Below are positions 16,822 through 26,661 of a DNA stretch of 64,000 nucleotides, piece by piece. Source of the DNA: Moanibacter sp965226025 (GTDB taxonomy: Bacteria; Verrucomicrobiota; Verrucomicrobiia; Opitutales; UBA2987); contig CBDDCD010000003.1 in the NCBI GenBank assembly GCA_965226025.1, positions 1,302,001-1,366,000 of the forward strand, in the 5' to 3' direction. The notes under the pieces are model-generated. The model searched no databases. It was not told the DNA's origin and worked only from the letters and a program-made list of their open reading frames with translations. Positions within the stretch are counted from its first letter, which is position 1. Each line of letters opens with the position of its first letter. A program made the position numbers and the translations under genes.

Positions 16822-18411
16822 ATGGCAACGACAGGCGCAGATCTCCTCATCGAATCCCTCGTAGAAAGAGGCGTCAAACACCTCTTCTCTCTCTCGGGCA
16901 ATCAGATCCTCTCTCTTTACGATGCCACGATCGGCCGTAACGTCGACATTATCCACACCCGCCACGAAGCGACCGCGGTGCACATGGCGGACGGTTGGGG
17001 CCGCCTTACAGAACAACCGGGCGTCGCTCTGCTCACCGCCGGTCCGGGACACTGCAACGCCGTCTCCGCCCTCTACGTCGCCCTGATGGCCGAGTCTCCT
17101 CTGGTGTTGCTGAGCGGAAGCAGTCCAAAAACGCAGATCGGCCAAGGGGCCTTCCAGGAGATGGACCAGGTCGCCATCGTCCGTCCGGTCTGCAAAGCTG
17201 CGTGGATGGTTGAGGAAGCCGGACAGGTGGAGGCTGATATCGGTCGCGCCTTCGACATCGCAGGGAGTGGCCGGCCCGGCCCGGTCTTCCTCAGCCTGCC
17301 TGCCGATGTGCTGGAGGATACTCCGTCGGGAGGATCGGAGGGCAGTCCCGGAGATGATCCGCTTCCGGATCTATCCGAGGCGCAGGTGGAGCAAGTAGTC
17401 GATCTGCTGAGCGCGGCGCAGCGGCCCCTCATTCTGGCGGGACCGGCAATGGGCCGAGCTCCCCGATGGAAAGAGGTCGAAGCGCTGGCGGAGACCACGA
17501 ACGTTCCCGCCCTGCCCATGGAGAGCCCGCGAGGGGTCGACGACCCATGGCTACACGCGGCGGTCAATTGTTTAGCTCAAGCGGACTTTGTTTTGCTGGT
17601 GGGCAAGAAATTGGACTTCACTCTCAAATTTGGGCAGCCGCCCTCTTTCGCGCACGATTGCCGATTCGTGCAAATCGACGCGGATGAGGATCAAGTGCGG
17701 GAGGGCGAACGAGTGGTGCTGAGTTTAGAGGCCGATCCTGGGGAAGCGGTTCGACAGTTGCTGGCGGCGGCTCGAGAGAGGGAGTGGCCACGGAATGCCT
17801 GGACGGAAGAGGTTGCAACTAAGCGAAGATCCAGCCCTCCTGAATGGGAAGCCTTGATGTCTCAGGAGTCGATTCATCCGTTAGCCATTTGCCGAACCGT
17901 ACAGCCCTACTTGGACGATGGCGCGATTCTGGTCAGCGACGGAGGTGAGTTCGGCCAATGGGCGCAGGCGGGTCTGGAGGCCGAGGGCCGGCTGATCAAC
18001 GGTCCGGCCGGCGCCATCGGCAGTTCAATGGGGTTGGCCCTCGCGGCTCGACTTTGCCATCCTGATCGTCCCGTTTTCGTCTTCCAAGGCGACGGTACCT
18101 TCGGCTATCACGCCCTCGACTTCGACACCGCTCTGCGCTACAATCTCCCCCTCATCACCATCGTCGGGAACGACGCTCGCTGGAACGCTGAGTATCAACT
18201 GCAGATCAAGAACTACGGGGCCGATCGAACGGTTGGTTGTGAACTTCAACTTTCGCGTTACGACAAGATAGTGCAAGCCCTTGGAGGGCACGGGGAGTTC
18301 GTTCGGAATCTGGACGAACTTGCTCCGGCTATCGAACGCGCCCTGGCCTCGGAGCGGCCGGCCTGCGTCAACGTGGCCATCGAGGGGGCGGCGGCGCCGA
18401 CCTTTCGCTAG
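16822..18411 (+). CDS. Thiamine-diphosphate enzyme, acetolactate-synthase-like
   Basis: The 529-residue protein has the three domains of the acetolactate synthase/benzoylformate decarboxylase superfamily. The N-terminal Pyr domain carries the catalytic Glu in IIHTRHEATAVHMADGWGR. The central domain contains PLILAGPAMGRA. The C-terminal PP domain has the ThDP motif GDGTFGYHALDF and IVGND. It would use ThDP and Mg to cleave or join 2-oxo acids. It is shorter than IlvB, with no regulatory-subunit gene nearby, so a catabolic role (oxalyl-CoA, glyoxylate or sugar-acid type) is as likely as branched-chain amino acid synthesis. ATG 16822 fits the family start. Its TAG stop lies inside a CTAG-ended repeat shared with the convergent gene. 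Confidence 0.88.
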   Translation: MATTGADLLIESLVERGVKHLFSLSGNQILSLYDATIGRNVDIIHTRHEATAVHMADGWGRLTEQPGVALLTAGPGHCNAVSALYVALMAESPLVLLSGSSPKTQIGQGAFQEMDQVAIVRPVCKAAWMVEEAGQVEADIGRAFDIAGSGRPGPVFLSLPADVLEDTPSGGSEGSPGDDPLPDLSEAQVEQVVDLLSAAQRPLILAGPAMGRAPRWKEVEALAETTNVPALPMESPRGVDDPWLHAAVNCLAQADFVLLVGKKLDFTLKFGQPPSFAHDCRFVQIDADEDQVREGERVVLSLEADPGEAVRQLLAAAREREWPRNAWTEEVATKRRSSPPEWEALMSQESIHPLAICRTVQPYLDDGAILVSDGGEFGQWAQAGLEAEGRLINGPAGAIGSSMGLALAARLCHPDRPVFVFQGDGTFGYHALDFDTALRYNLPLITIVGNDARWNAEYQLQIKNYGADRTVGCELQLSRYDKIVQALGGHGEFVRNLDELAPAIERALASERPACVNVAIEGAAAPTFR

Positions 18412-18476
18412 GATTCTGTCAGACTTTGTGATTCGGTTGCTTTGCAAGTATCAAAGCTCGTCCGACAGAATCTTAA
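18408..18476. repeat. CTAG-ended CTGTCGGA element, copy C, between convergent genes
   Basis: CTAGGATTCTGTCAGA on the left and TCCGACAGAATCTTAA on the right. The left end holds the TAG stop of the TPP enzyme. The right end holds the TAA stop of the SDR gene on the other strand (18473-18475). As RNA it folds into a hairpin from either side and may be a two-way terminator. Confidence 0.75.
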
Positions 18477-19312
18477 CCCGCTTGGATTTCTCCTATGCGA
18501 TCGTGGAAGCGCAGGGCGCTGTTGTCTTGGGGAGCATATCCGATGACCTTGCGCGCGTTGGCGATACTCCAGAAGGCGTGGGAATTGCCGCTGATGCCGT
18601 AGAAAATCTGGAAGGGTACCCCATTCTCGTTCGTGATGTCTTCGGTCTCGATGCTTTTGACGTAAAGTTGGAGTAGATCGCGTTGGCTGATATAGACCGC
18701 GAGGCACCTGCGCATACGACGTAGGTCGCCAACCTCGACATTCTCCAGGTCAGTTTCTCTGGGGCCCCCGATTCGGATCTGGACATTCTCCAAGGGCCGC
18801 CCAGTTGCTTGGCCGAGGGCAAAGACGAAACCGAGGTGTTCGTAGGAGTCTTTGGCCCAACCGTAGAAAGCGTAGGATCGAGACTGCATGGAAGGCGTCA
18901 CGAGATCCATCTCATTATCGAGGATAAGGTCTTCGTAGTAGTCAGCGGCATGGTTCGAGCTGGTCATGACGACGCGCCGAACATTCTCTTCAAGAGCGGA
19001 TTGATAGATATTGTATGCCATCTGCACATTACCAATCTCAGCTTCGAAGGTGTTGGCTCCGCTGGCGCTGCCGATGAAGCCGTTGTGAATAAGGGCATCG
19101 GCCCCGACGAAATGGGACCGGTAGCGATCGCGATCGGTATGGCGAAGATCTGCCATTTGAACACCTTCGACGCGGTTCCCCTCCCGGTCGGTATCCTTCA
19201 CATCGAGGAGGACGAGGTCGTAGCGTTCTCGTAGACCGGGCAGCAGGATAGAGGAGATGCGCCCACAGGCGCCGGTGAGGACAATTTTTCGTTTCGTAGT
19301 CATAGGTATCAA
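18473..19312 (-). CDS. NAD(P)-dependent epimerase/dehydratase, uronate-dehydrogenase-like SDR
   Basis: The 279-residue extended short-chain dehydrogenase has a nucleotide-binding start KIVLTGACGRISSILLPGL. The usual third Gly of GxxGxxG is replaced by Ser. It also has an acidic DVKD after beta2, a catalytic Ser in VMTSSNHA and the YxxxK pair in YAFYGWAKDSYEHLG. Overall it resembles uronate dehydrogenase (Udh), which oxidises galacturonate or glucuronate to the aldarolactone. The assignment at substrate level is tentative. Starts at 19312 or 19303 are both possible. It converges on the TPP enzyme gene, and the two stops lie in the same repeat. Confidence 0.8.
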   Translation of the reverse strand: MIPMTTKRKIVLTGACGRISSILLPGLRERYDLVLLDVKDTDREGNRVEGVQMADLRHTDRDRYRSHFVGADALIHNGFIGSASGANTFEAEIGNVQMAYNIYQSALEENVRRVVMTSSNHAADYYEDLILDNEMDLVTPSMQSRSYAFYGWAKDSYEHLGFVFALGQATGRPLENVQIRIGGPRETDLENVEVGDLRRMRRCLAVYISQRDLLQLYVKSIETEDITNENGVPFQIFYGISGNSHAFWSIANARKVIGYAPQDNSALRFHDRIGEIQAG

Positions 19313-19441
19313 GATCGTAGATTAGGGAGGGATTACAATACCGGATGAATGGGAGGTCGGAGACGTCTGTTCGTGTTTTTTGCAGGCCGATGTTGCTCTC
19401 AAGGTTACAGAGTTCGAATGTCAGGTGTCAGCCGTTTCGAG

Positions 19442-19533
19442 TTTCGATTACGCCTGAGATTACGAATTTCGATTGGAAGCGACCGACGCCTTGTTTTCGA
19501 ATAATCGATCATCGTAATCGTAAGCGCAATCGA
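19442..19533. repeat. Intergenic repeat of the TCGATTGCGCTTACGATT family
   Basis: Forward arm TTTCGATTACGCCTGAGATT and inverted arm AATCGTAAGCGCAATCGA lie ~60 bases apart, just upstream of the aldo/keto reductase start. Arms and spacing match the copy at 9784-9912. Confidence 0.65.
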
Positions 19534-19605
19534 CAGTCGATCAACGAAGACTTTTGTCAATCGAGACGGTTGACCCCTTTAGAATCCAGACTCATCATCC
19601 AGACT

Positions 19606-20502
19606 ATGGCAGGGAATCTAACAAAACGAACTTTGGGTAAAACGGGGCTGGATATCACTCAGCTTGGGTACGGGGCGATGGAGCTTCGCGGGAGACGAGA
19701 GGAGATCACCGAAAAGGACGCTGAACGGTTGCTCAACACAGTCCTCGATTCCGGCATTACATTCATCGATACCTCACCGGACTACGGGCTCAGCGAAGAG
19801 CGTATTGGAAAGTACATCAGTCATCGACGCAACGAGTTCTACCTATCGACCAAGTGCGGTTGCAACATCACCTATCCGGATGGGGTTCGACAGGATCCGA
19901 GCCACCTCTGGAATGGTGATGTCATCCGTCGGAACATCGAGAAGAGTCTGGAGCGGATGAAGGTCGATTACGTCGACATACTGCAGATGCACAACCCATC
20001 GTTTGACGACGTCGTCAACGGTGGTCTTGTCGAGGTCCTCGAGGAGATTCGAGATTCCGGAAAAACACGATTTATCGGAGTCTCCTCAACCGCACCGAAC
20101 CTGATGGGGTTTGCACGCATGGGCGTCTTCGATTCGTTTCAGATTCCCTATTCCCTGCTTGAGCGGCAGCACGAAAATATGATCAAGGCGGCGGCGGAAC
20201 TTGGCGCCGGAATCATTATCCGGGGAGGGGTGGCGAAAGGTCATCGAGAATCCGGGGAGAGGTGGGACAAGTGGGAGCGTGCGGGACTCAATGACTTGCT
20301 CCACGGAATGAACCGTTACGAGTTCGTTCTTCGCTTTACACTCAGCCACCTTGAGTGTCACACCACGATCGTGGGGACGGCAGATTTGAATCACCTGAAA
20401 TCGAACGTAGCGTCGGCCGATGCAGGCGCACTTGCCGAGGACATTTACGCCGAAGCGGCGAAGCGTCTTGAGGCGATCGGCGAGTCGCCCCTTGAGGTCT
20501 AG
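19606..20502 (+). CDS. Aldo/keto reductase
   Basis: The frame is open from 19345, but the family begins at MAGNLTKRTLGKTGLDITQLGYG, so ATG 19606 is chosen (298 residues). The catalytic tetrad can be assigned: Asp and Tyr in FIDTSPDYGLSE, Lys in LSTKCGCN and His in ILQMHNPS. The protein would be an NAD(P)H-dependent reductase or dehydrogenase of a sugar or other carbonyl compound. The upstream 90 codons coincide with the intergenic repeat and are not coding-like. It is one of three aldo/keto reductases in the window, all from different subgroups. Confidence 0.88.
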   Translation: MAGNLTKRTLGKTGLDITQLGYGAMELRGRREEITEKDAERLLNTVLDSGITFIDTSPDYGLSEERIGKYISHRRNEFYLSTKCGCNITYPDGVRQDPSHLWNGDVIRRNIEKSLERMKVDYVDILQMHNPSFDDVVNGGLVEVLEEIRDSGKTRFIGVSSTAPNLMGFARMGVFDSFQIPYSLLERQHENMIKAAAELGAGIIIRGGVAKGHRESGERWDKWERAGLNDLLHGMNRYEFVLRFTLSHLECHTTIVGTADLNHLKSNVASADAGALAEDIYAEAAKRLEAIGESPLEV

Positions 20503-20590
20503 CCCGCTTTTCGTGACCGGCAAGCGGCAGCGCCTCACGAGGGAGATCCTGCCGCAGATGGAGTGCTCGCTAACTTGTGAGAAAAGCGGG

Positions 20591-21361
20591 CTAGATGCAT
20601 CCGGGGATTGACCGGCCTCGGGCAAGGATGGCGTCGCTTTCGCCTTCACCCGTAAAGCGGCAATGGGCGCTGACGTAGTGGGTGGCGTAGCCCCAGCGCC
20701 GCTGGTCGGTCAAGTTTGGGCGCGAGCTGTGCAGGGTGTGGCCATGATGGAAACTGCAGTCACCGACTTTCAGCTCGATTGGCCGTTCCTGCGTCAGGTC
20801 CCCGGTTAGCGCGTGTTGTTCGTACTCCTGCCACCGTTCCCGGTCGATCACGCCGCTTATGTGGGTGCCGGGCACCATCCAGAGACAACCGTTAGCGATA
20901 GTTGCTTCATCCAGGGCGGCCCAGCAGGTCACCATTTTATCCGGCGGTTCGAAGGTGAAGCCAAGGGGTTGATCCTGGTGGTATGGCTGACGGGAACCGA
21001 TTCGGGGCGGTTTCATGAACAGTTGATCCTGGAAGAGCTTTATGTCTTTCTCTCGGAGGAGCGATTCGACGCAGTCGAGAATCCGATTATTGAGGGCGTG
21101 AGCGCGGAAAACCGAATCCTCAAAGGCGAGGTGGCTCATCTTGCGGTAGGAATCCGTTTGGCTTGTCGGTTGGGTCTCGCCTTCGAGTACCTGTGGCTCC
21201 TTTTGTAGTCTCGCGGGATCCACCGGGGCCGCACCACCCGCAATATCGGCGATATGCCCTTTCAGCGATGCTACCTCGGTCCCGGTCAACAGACCTTGCA
21301 CGATGAGAAAACCGTCCCGTTGATACTGCGCCACTTGTTCCGCTGTCAGTCCTCGGCTCAT
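20591..21361 (-). CDS. Phytanoyl-CoA dioxygenase (PhyH) family protein
   Basis: The 256-residue protein begins MSRGLTAEQVAQYQRDGFLIVQGLL. The iron site is His128 and Asp130 in QPYHQDQPLGF, with distal His211 in HGHTLHSS. A 2-oxoglutarate Arg lies near residue 222 in DQRRWGYATHY. A CLWMVPGTHISG strand separates them. This is a complete, canonical Fe(II)/2-oxoglutarate dioxygenase of unknown substrate. The start is backed by a position typical of the family. Upstream is a long perfect inverted repeat at 21375-21439. Confidence 0.9.
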   Translation of the reverse strand: MSRGLTAEQVAQYQRDGFLIVQGLLTGTEVASLKGHIADIAGGAAPVDPARLQKEPQVLEGETQPTSQTDSYRKMSHLAFEDSVFRAHALNNRILDCVESLLREKDIKLFQDQLFMKPPRIGSRQPYHQDQPLGFTFEPPDKMVTCWAALDEATIANGCLWMVPGTHISGVIDRERWQEYEQHALTGDLTQERPIELKVGDCSFHHGHTLHSSRPNLTDQRRWGYATHYVSAHCRFTGEGESDAILARGRSIPGCI

Positions 21362-21374
21362 CGCGCGTAGGAGA

Positions 21375-21439
21375 CGAAATGCCCACGCATTCCGCTACAT
21401 GCTCCGTCGTGGATACTAGCGGAATGCGTGGGCATTTCG
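21375..21439. repeat. Perfect 22-bp inverted repeat upstream of a PhyH gene
   Basis: The left arm 21375-21396 starts CGAAATGCCCACGCATTCC. The right arm 21418-21439 is its exact reverse complement. A 21-base spacer separates them. The element starts 14 bases before the PhyH start codon, so it would fold in the 5' leader. Confidence 0.8.
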
Positions 21440-21538
21440 ACGAACGCACGGTTCATTTCCGATTCGCCAAGCCGCTCTGAAACCCGAATTGGCATTGAGG
21501 TTTCTATTCAGATCTCTTCTTTGTCCTCGACAAACAAT

Positions 21539-24500
21539 TCATGGGCCTCCGACCGCTTCCCATTCCTGGGTTACATCAATGAAAAAGAAGCGGGGATCGG
21601 ATGATTCGAGAAGGTAGAAGGCCCAAGAGTCTCTCGAGAAAAGATAGATACTGGGATAGACGACATCACTCGTCCACATCCACCCGAGATCGAGGTCCCA
21701 GAGAAAGACGCTCTCCGTGGAATCGCCGATGGAAAACATGAAGCCGTGTTCCAAGTGGAGTATCCACGGGTCAAATGTAAGATTGAAAAATCCGAACCAA
21801 TCGAAGAATCGCCAGTTATCTCCTAGATCGGTTGATTCCGACCAGAGGCCGCCCGGCACCGCCCCGATCAAATTCCACCCGATGTTGTTGTCCTCGTGGA
21901 TTTCGTCGACCTGCTCAGCGGAATCAAGCATGGCGTAGATCTTTGACCGCTGGTCCAGACCGGACGTTGGGACACGCCAATTCTGCAGCGCCAGGATAAC
22001 CTCACCGCGCGGTTGGATTGGCGGTACCCCGACTTGTGATTTTCCGTCCTCGTTGATGATGAGAGTTCCTCCATTTCTCGGATCTCCCACGTAGAACTCA
22101 AGTGTGCTGGACGGTGAGTTGGCAGGGAAAAGGCTGAGATTCCGTACGCGAGAGAAAATGGTGACGATCTCGCCGGAGATTGGACTCACCGGATTGATGA
22201 CAATGTCCCGTGTCTCTTCGCGTTGCACTTCAGGCTCGACGCTTCCCAATCCCTTAGCCTCATCGTTGCGAAAAGGGAGCGTGAAGGCCAGATCGGGCTT
22301 ATCACCATATTGCGCCTCCCACCAACTCGGTACACCTCCTCCCTCGGAGGGATTCACTGCGTAATCGAGGACCATCGCTCCGTTGGCGGCCCAGTAGGCA
22401 AAGGGGATGACATCGTAGGTTCGCGTTCCCAGGATGGCGCCGTCGATAGGTCCGAAATCGACGAGCAGCGAACGCTCGTTTTGGAGGGTCGTGCGATGGG
22501 TTGAGATCTGGCTGCTACCATAGTTTCCTTCAATGTTGGCCCCGAAACCGACTTGGAAGGAACCCACCAGACCTCCGATCAGGGGAATCTCACCCCCGAC
22601 ATTGAACTCTACTTCGGTTCGCCTCGAGACCTGCTGAAAGGCCGAATTTTGGCGCTCGGACGTTTCAATGTCAGAGAATCTCAACTCCCAGGATTGTGTG
22701 CTTGAGGCGGACAAGGTCCATCGATCACCCTCGATAAATCGGATCGCTCTCTCGACGAGCTCGTTGCTCACCGCGCCGCTCTCCGGCGGATACGAAAGAA
22801 TGTTTCCCACCTCGTGGTTGTTGAGGTAGGTACGCGCTCTCTCGTCTTTGCTGCCAAACCATGTCGGCTGCTGAGGACTGGGCACCACGCTGACCACGTA
22901 TCCCAGAAAATCGCCCTCGGCATATGCGGGATACTCAAAGATGTCGTAATCGATTACCGAAGCGTAGATCAGATCGTCGTTGATTGCTGAGGTGGTTGAG
23001 GTCACGGTGAAGGTGTTGCTTGAGCCCTCAACTTTGGAAAAGCCCTCGCCGTAGGTGTTGGTAAGACTCATGCCTATTCGCACTCCGAAGAATGCTCCTA
23101 CACCCGACGAAATTTCCCCAGTCAGTTCCTTTGACATACCCCAGTCAGCGCTGATCTGGGTTTCCACATCGACCTCAACGGTCTGCGAATTGACGTAGGT
23201 TGCGCGGTGCTCGCAGGGAACCAGCGGATTGGGATCGAAGCACTTATTGATATCGAAGTTGACCCCGTCAAAGGAATCGAAATGCAAGGGAGGGGCATTG
23301 AGGATAATGAGCGGTTGCACGATATCGGTGCGCGAGAACTTCCGGGGAGGTCCCAGAAGAATCGAATCGCCGTTGAAATCACCGGTTGCCACCGCGATCA
23401 TCCTTTCACGGGTATCCCCAATAAACTGCTCACGAATTTCTGCCACTGCCTGATTCTCCCCAAGAGTGAATGCGCGCAGACGGATCTCATATCCGACAGA
23501 CTGTTCGTCTTCGAAAATCTCAAGTTGATCCACGGCAATCACTTCCGCACCGAATACTCCGCTGGTGCCGGCATCAAGGTCGGTGATGGCAAGGCTGCGG
23601 TGGATAAAGCTCTCGCTGATCGCGAGGCTCCAGATGCCGAGGGAACTGCGATTGAATGAGATCACGAGCTCGTCGTCGACGATTTCCCTCTCCTCCTCGA
23701 TGCTGAAGATTCGCAAACCCTGGCGGTGGGAGTAGGCGAGTTCATCGTTTCCGTCGCCGTCCATGTCTCCCGAAGCCAGCGCCAGGTCGATGCCCTTACT
23801 GCCCGAACTGCCCTCGATCCTGCTTGGGTCGGTCACCGCGGTCACTTCCATGAGGTCCTCGCTCACAATCGCGAAAAGTAAACAGGTCTCGAATGCACTT
23901 TCGTTGGTCGGTGCTATTTCATAGGCAAAAGCCAGTTCCTCGCGCAGATCACCGTTGAAGTCGCCGCTTGCGGAGGCCATGCGGTTGACCGCTGCATTAC
24001 CGGGTCGAAATCGAGAACCCAGGGGGACGTTAGGAGCAAGAGAGCGTCCTTTTGGTATCAGATTGCCGGAGTCGTCGAGATCATAAACGCGAGCGAAGAT
24101 CTGCCAGTTGTCCTCCACAACTTCCGCCGCTTCAACCGCCACCAGGAGGATCTCATCTGTCCGGTCGCCGTCAAAATCGCCTACCATAATGTCGAAGCGG
24201 CCACTCTCCTCCAATTCGCGCTCCCCTCCGAACGGATCGAGGACTTCATCATTGATCGATGTCTGGAGTTTGAGGGGACCGTTGCCGCTCGGATCGGGAT
24301 CGTAGACAGCAATTTGAATCGACATGTCAGCCGCCCAGTATGCGAGCACGAGCTCCTCAAATCAGTCGCTGTCCAATTGAGCGGGAAGCAGACGGATAAT
24401 CCGTCGGAAACCGAACTCTGTTGTGTCAAAAAGTGCGGGTAAACCGTCGTCCTGAATCGTCAGTTGCTCCGGGGAATCCCACTCCAAGTTGGCGGAATCG

Positions 24501-24925
24501 ATTTGGGAAAATTGTAGGATGATCGACCGTGCGGTGCCCTCCCACACCGCGACCACATCCACACTATCTTCGGTGAGGAAGTTTCCCGTCGCGACATCTA
24601 ACTGGGTTGCGGAGGGATTTCCGTTGTCATCCTCAAGCGGAACATTATTCGTCTGGAGCAGAGATCCGCTGGTAAACCCGTTCTCGATGGTTCCATCGAC
24701 GTCGAAGATCCGACTGTCGATGAGATCGCTCAGAGCCGGCGCCGAGATGATAACCACTTCATCCGACGGACCGAGGATCAAGTTGTCGCCAAAGGGCTCA
24801 ACCGGATCGATCTGGCCGCCGGTGGTCGTCGCAGCTAGGTGAAAGAGGGCCGCCGAAACGATGATGCGGATGTAGTCACTGGGATGGAAGGTTGGGGAAT
24901 CAGAAAATGAAAGGGCAGGAGGCAT
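21539..24925 (-). pseudogene. Large FG-GAP/VCBS-repeat exported protein with one in-frame TGA
   Basis: ATG 24925 starts MPPALSFSDSP, followed by a hydrophobic IRIIVSAALFHLAATTTGG export signal. One frame continues to the TGA at 21539, 1128 codons in all, interrupted once by TGA at 24362-24364 (codon 188). The interruption falls within a calcium-binding FG-GAP motif, QLDSD-stop-FEELVLAYW. Other repeats read GDFDGDRTDEI, GDFNGDLREEL and GDMDGDGNDEL, so the lost residue is a conserved Gly (GGA to TGA). The middle holds a beta-rich domain with SQISTHRTTLQNERS. The C-terminus resembles CARDB-like repeats (NPVSPISGEIVTIFSRVRN). It was likely a secreted or surface protein. The shorter open parts are 21539-24349 and 24362-24925. 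Confidence 0.75.
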
Positions 24926-25047
24926 CGTAATGGGTTTCAGAAGTGTTATGTCTTGGATGTTCTGGGAAAAAATTGTGGAATCGGACATCGAGCATTGCGA
25001 GGAAAATCGCTGGGAGGTGGTTACCAGCTGATCCTGGTATGTAGGGC

Positions 25048-25147
25048 AACCCACCCCGGCCCCTCCCAGGAGGGGATTTTCCGAAATCGGGACCGAATTG
25101 TCAGATCCCCTCCCTGGGAGGGGTGCCCGCAGGGCGGGGTGGGTTTC
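25048..25147. repeat. AACCCACCCCGG inverted-repeat element
   Basis: AACCCACCCCGGCCCCTCCC at the left faces AGGGCGGGGTGGGTTT at the right. Two CCTCCC..GGGAGG stems lie inside. The left part recurs at 61139-61170 as CAACCCACCCCGGACCCCTC, where it is embedded in another inverted repeat. Confidence 0.65.
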
Positions 25148-25254
25148 CCGAGAAAGGGCGTGGTGGAATCTCATTGCGAAGTAAGTGCTTTGTATGTTGA
25201 GAAAGATGTCATAGTATCTACGAACAACGGCACGGAGTACTTTACGAGTCTGAC

Positions 25255-26340
25255 ATGTCCAATTCCCACGAATCAACCGCACCCCACGTCGTAGTTTGCG
25301 GAGCCGGTGCGATCGGGGCGGCTACAGCCTTCAACCTGTGCGAACAGGGCGCGCGCGTCAGTATTGTCGAAGAAGGCGAAGTTGCGGGCGCTGCCTCCGG
25401 TAAGTCGGGAGGTTTTTTGGCATCGGACTGGTGCGACGGTACGCCCTTGGCCCAGCTTGCCAGAACCAGTTACGCCTTGCACGAGCAGCTGGCGGGCCGG
25501 TTCGGCGACCTCTATGACTACCGGAAGGTCAGGACGTATGCCGTCGCCTCAGGTAATTCCCGCTCAGTTGAATCCGGCGAGGTCGGTTGGCTGGGCGAAG
25601 GTTTTCGAGTCCGTGGATTGTTGGGTGATGAAGAGACGACGGCCCAGGTTCACCCGCGGAAGTTTACTCAGACCCTGATCAATGCGGCTTGTAAGAAAGG
25701 CGCCCGTTCCATTCAAGGGCGGGTTGAAGCGGTGAAATCCAATCAGGGACGGATTGAAAGGGTCAGTGTAGACGGTTCGGAGCTGAAGTGCGATGCGGTT
25801 GTCATAGCGTTGGGTCCGTGGTCCAGCGGCGCGTTGCTAGGACTGCCTCTCCCTCAGGTCTACGGGTTGAAGGGTCACAGCATCACGGTGACGCCCGCTT
25901 TAGAGCTTCCTGCCCAGGCCTTGTTTGTGGAAGATATGATGCTCGGTGATAGTTACACCGCACCGGAGGTTGTGGCCCGGCCGGATGGCAGCGTCTACCT
26001 ATGCGGTATCTCGGAACAGCTCGAGGTACCCGCTGCCGCTGAGGAGGTGAAACCGAGAGAGGATGCGATCGAGGAGCTGGGCGGTTTTGCGCGATCTCTG
26101 TCGCCCGATCTTTCGGAAAGTCTCATCAATTCGCCTGCCGCTTGCTTCAGGCCAGTATACCCTGACGGGCTGCCGCGGATGGGGCCGGTGGCCAACTGTG
26201 ACGGTGCCTATCTGGCAAGCGGCCATAGCTGTTGGGGAATACTCAATGCACCGGCGAGTGGCGCGGCCATGGCCGAACTGATACTTAAAGGTAGGGCGGA
26301 AACTGTGGATCTTAGACCTTTTGATCCTCGGCGCAGCTAG
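25255..26340 (+). CDS. FAD-dependent oxidoreductase of the D-amino acid/glycine oxidase family
   Basis: The 361-residue protein starts MSNSHESTAPHVVVCGAGAIGAATAFNLCEQGARVSIVE, a classic FAD-binding GxGxxG dinucleotide fold ending in an acidic residue. GKSGGFLASDWCDG follows. The C-terminal FAD region reads YLASGHSCWGILNAPASG. The family oxidises amino or imino groups of small amines (DadA, glycine oxidase, sarcosine oxidase types); the substrate is open. The TAG stop belongs to the left end of a CTAG-ended repeat, so the last residues may have been changed by that insertion. It lies 320 bp before a second amine oxidase on the same strand. Confidence 0.85.
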   Translation: MSNSHESTAPHVVVCGAGAIGAATAFNLCEQGARVSIVEEGEVAGAASGKSGGFLASDWCDGTPLAQLARTSYALHEQLAGRFGDLYDYRKVRTYAVASGNSRSVESGEVGWLGEGFRVRGLLGDEETTAQVHPRKFTQTLINAACKKGARSIQGRVEAVKSNQGRIERVSVDGSELKCDAVVIALGPWSSGALLGLPLPQVYGLKGHSITVTPALELPAQALFVEDMMLGDSYTAPEVVARPDGSVYLCGISEQLEVPAAAEEVKPREDAIEELGGFARSLSPDLSESLINSPAACFRPVYPDGLPRMGPVANCDGAYLASGHSCWGILNAPASGAAMAELILKGRAETVDLRPFDPRRS

Positions 26341-26405
26341 GAATCTGTCGGACGTGCCTGGTCACTTGAGAAGCAATCGAACGTCAAAGTCCGACAGACT
26401 CCTAG
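26337..26405. repeat. CTAG-ended CTGTCGGA element, copy D
   Basis: CTAGGAATCTGTCGGACG at the left, TCCGACAGACTCCTAG at the right. The left CTAG holds the stop codon of the FAD oxidoreductase. Confidence 0.75.
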
Positions 26406-26490
26406 ACTTGATAATATACACCATTCCCAGTATCGGTTTCAAGCGTCAGGTTTCAGTGATGGAAGAATGTTTGAGGTGTCAGGTTTCAGC

Positions 26491-26558
26491 TAGGGGACGA
26501 AGTGGAAAGACTAAATGTGGGGACGAAGTTTGGGGACTAAATGTGGGGACGAAGTGTG
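26491..26558. repeat. Short repeat cluster, GGGGACTAAATGT / GGGGACGAAGT units
   Basis: Alternating TAGGGGACGAAGT, GACTAAATGTGGGGACGAAG and TTTGGGGACTAAATGT units make a near-tandem run. Related to clusters at 9701 and 33679. A doubled AGGTGTCAGGTTTCAG motif precedes it (26440-26490). Confidence 0.6.
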
Positions 26559-26661
26559 AATCGCTTTCGAGGATCTCCTGAACACTGAATCCTGACACCT
26601 CCGCCGTCCGTAACCGGATACTCGCAACCCACAACTCGAAACTCCAATAAGGACTGAACTG

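Noticed and set aside
19345..19605. Extension of the aldo/keto reductase to 19345
   Set aside because: The upstream 87 codons coincide with the dispersed intergenic repeat and show no similarity to the family.
26440..26560. CRISPR or tandem-repeat array
   Set aside because: Units of ~12-20 bases vary in sequence and spacing, and no cas genes are present.
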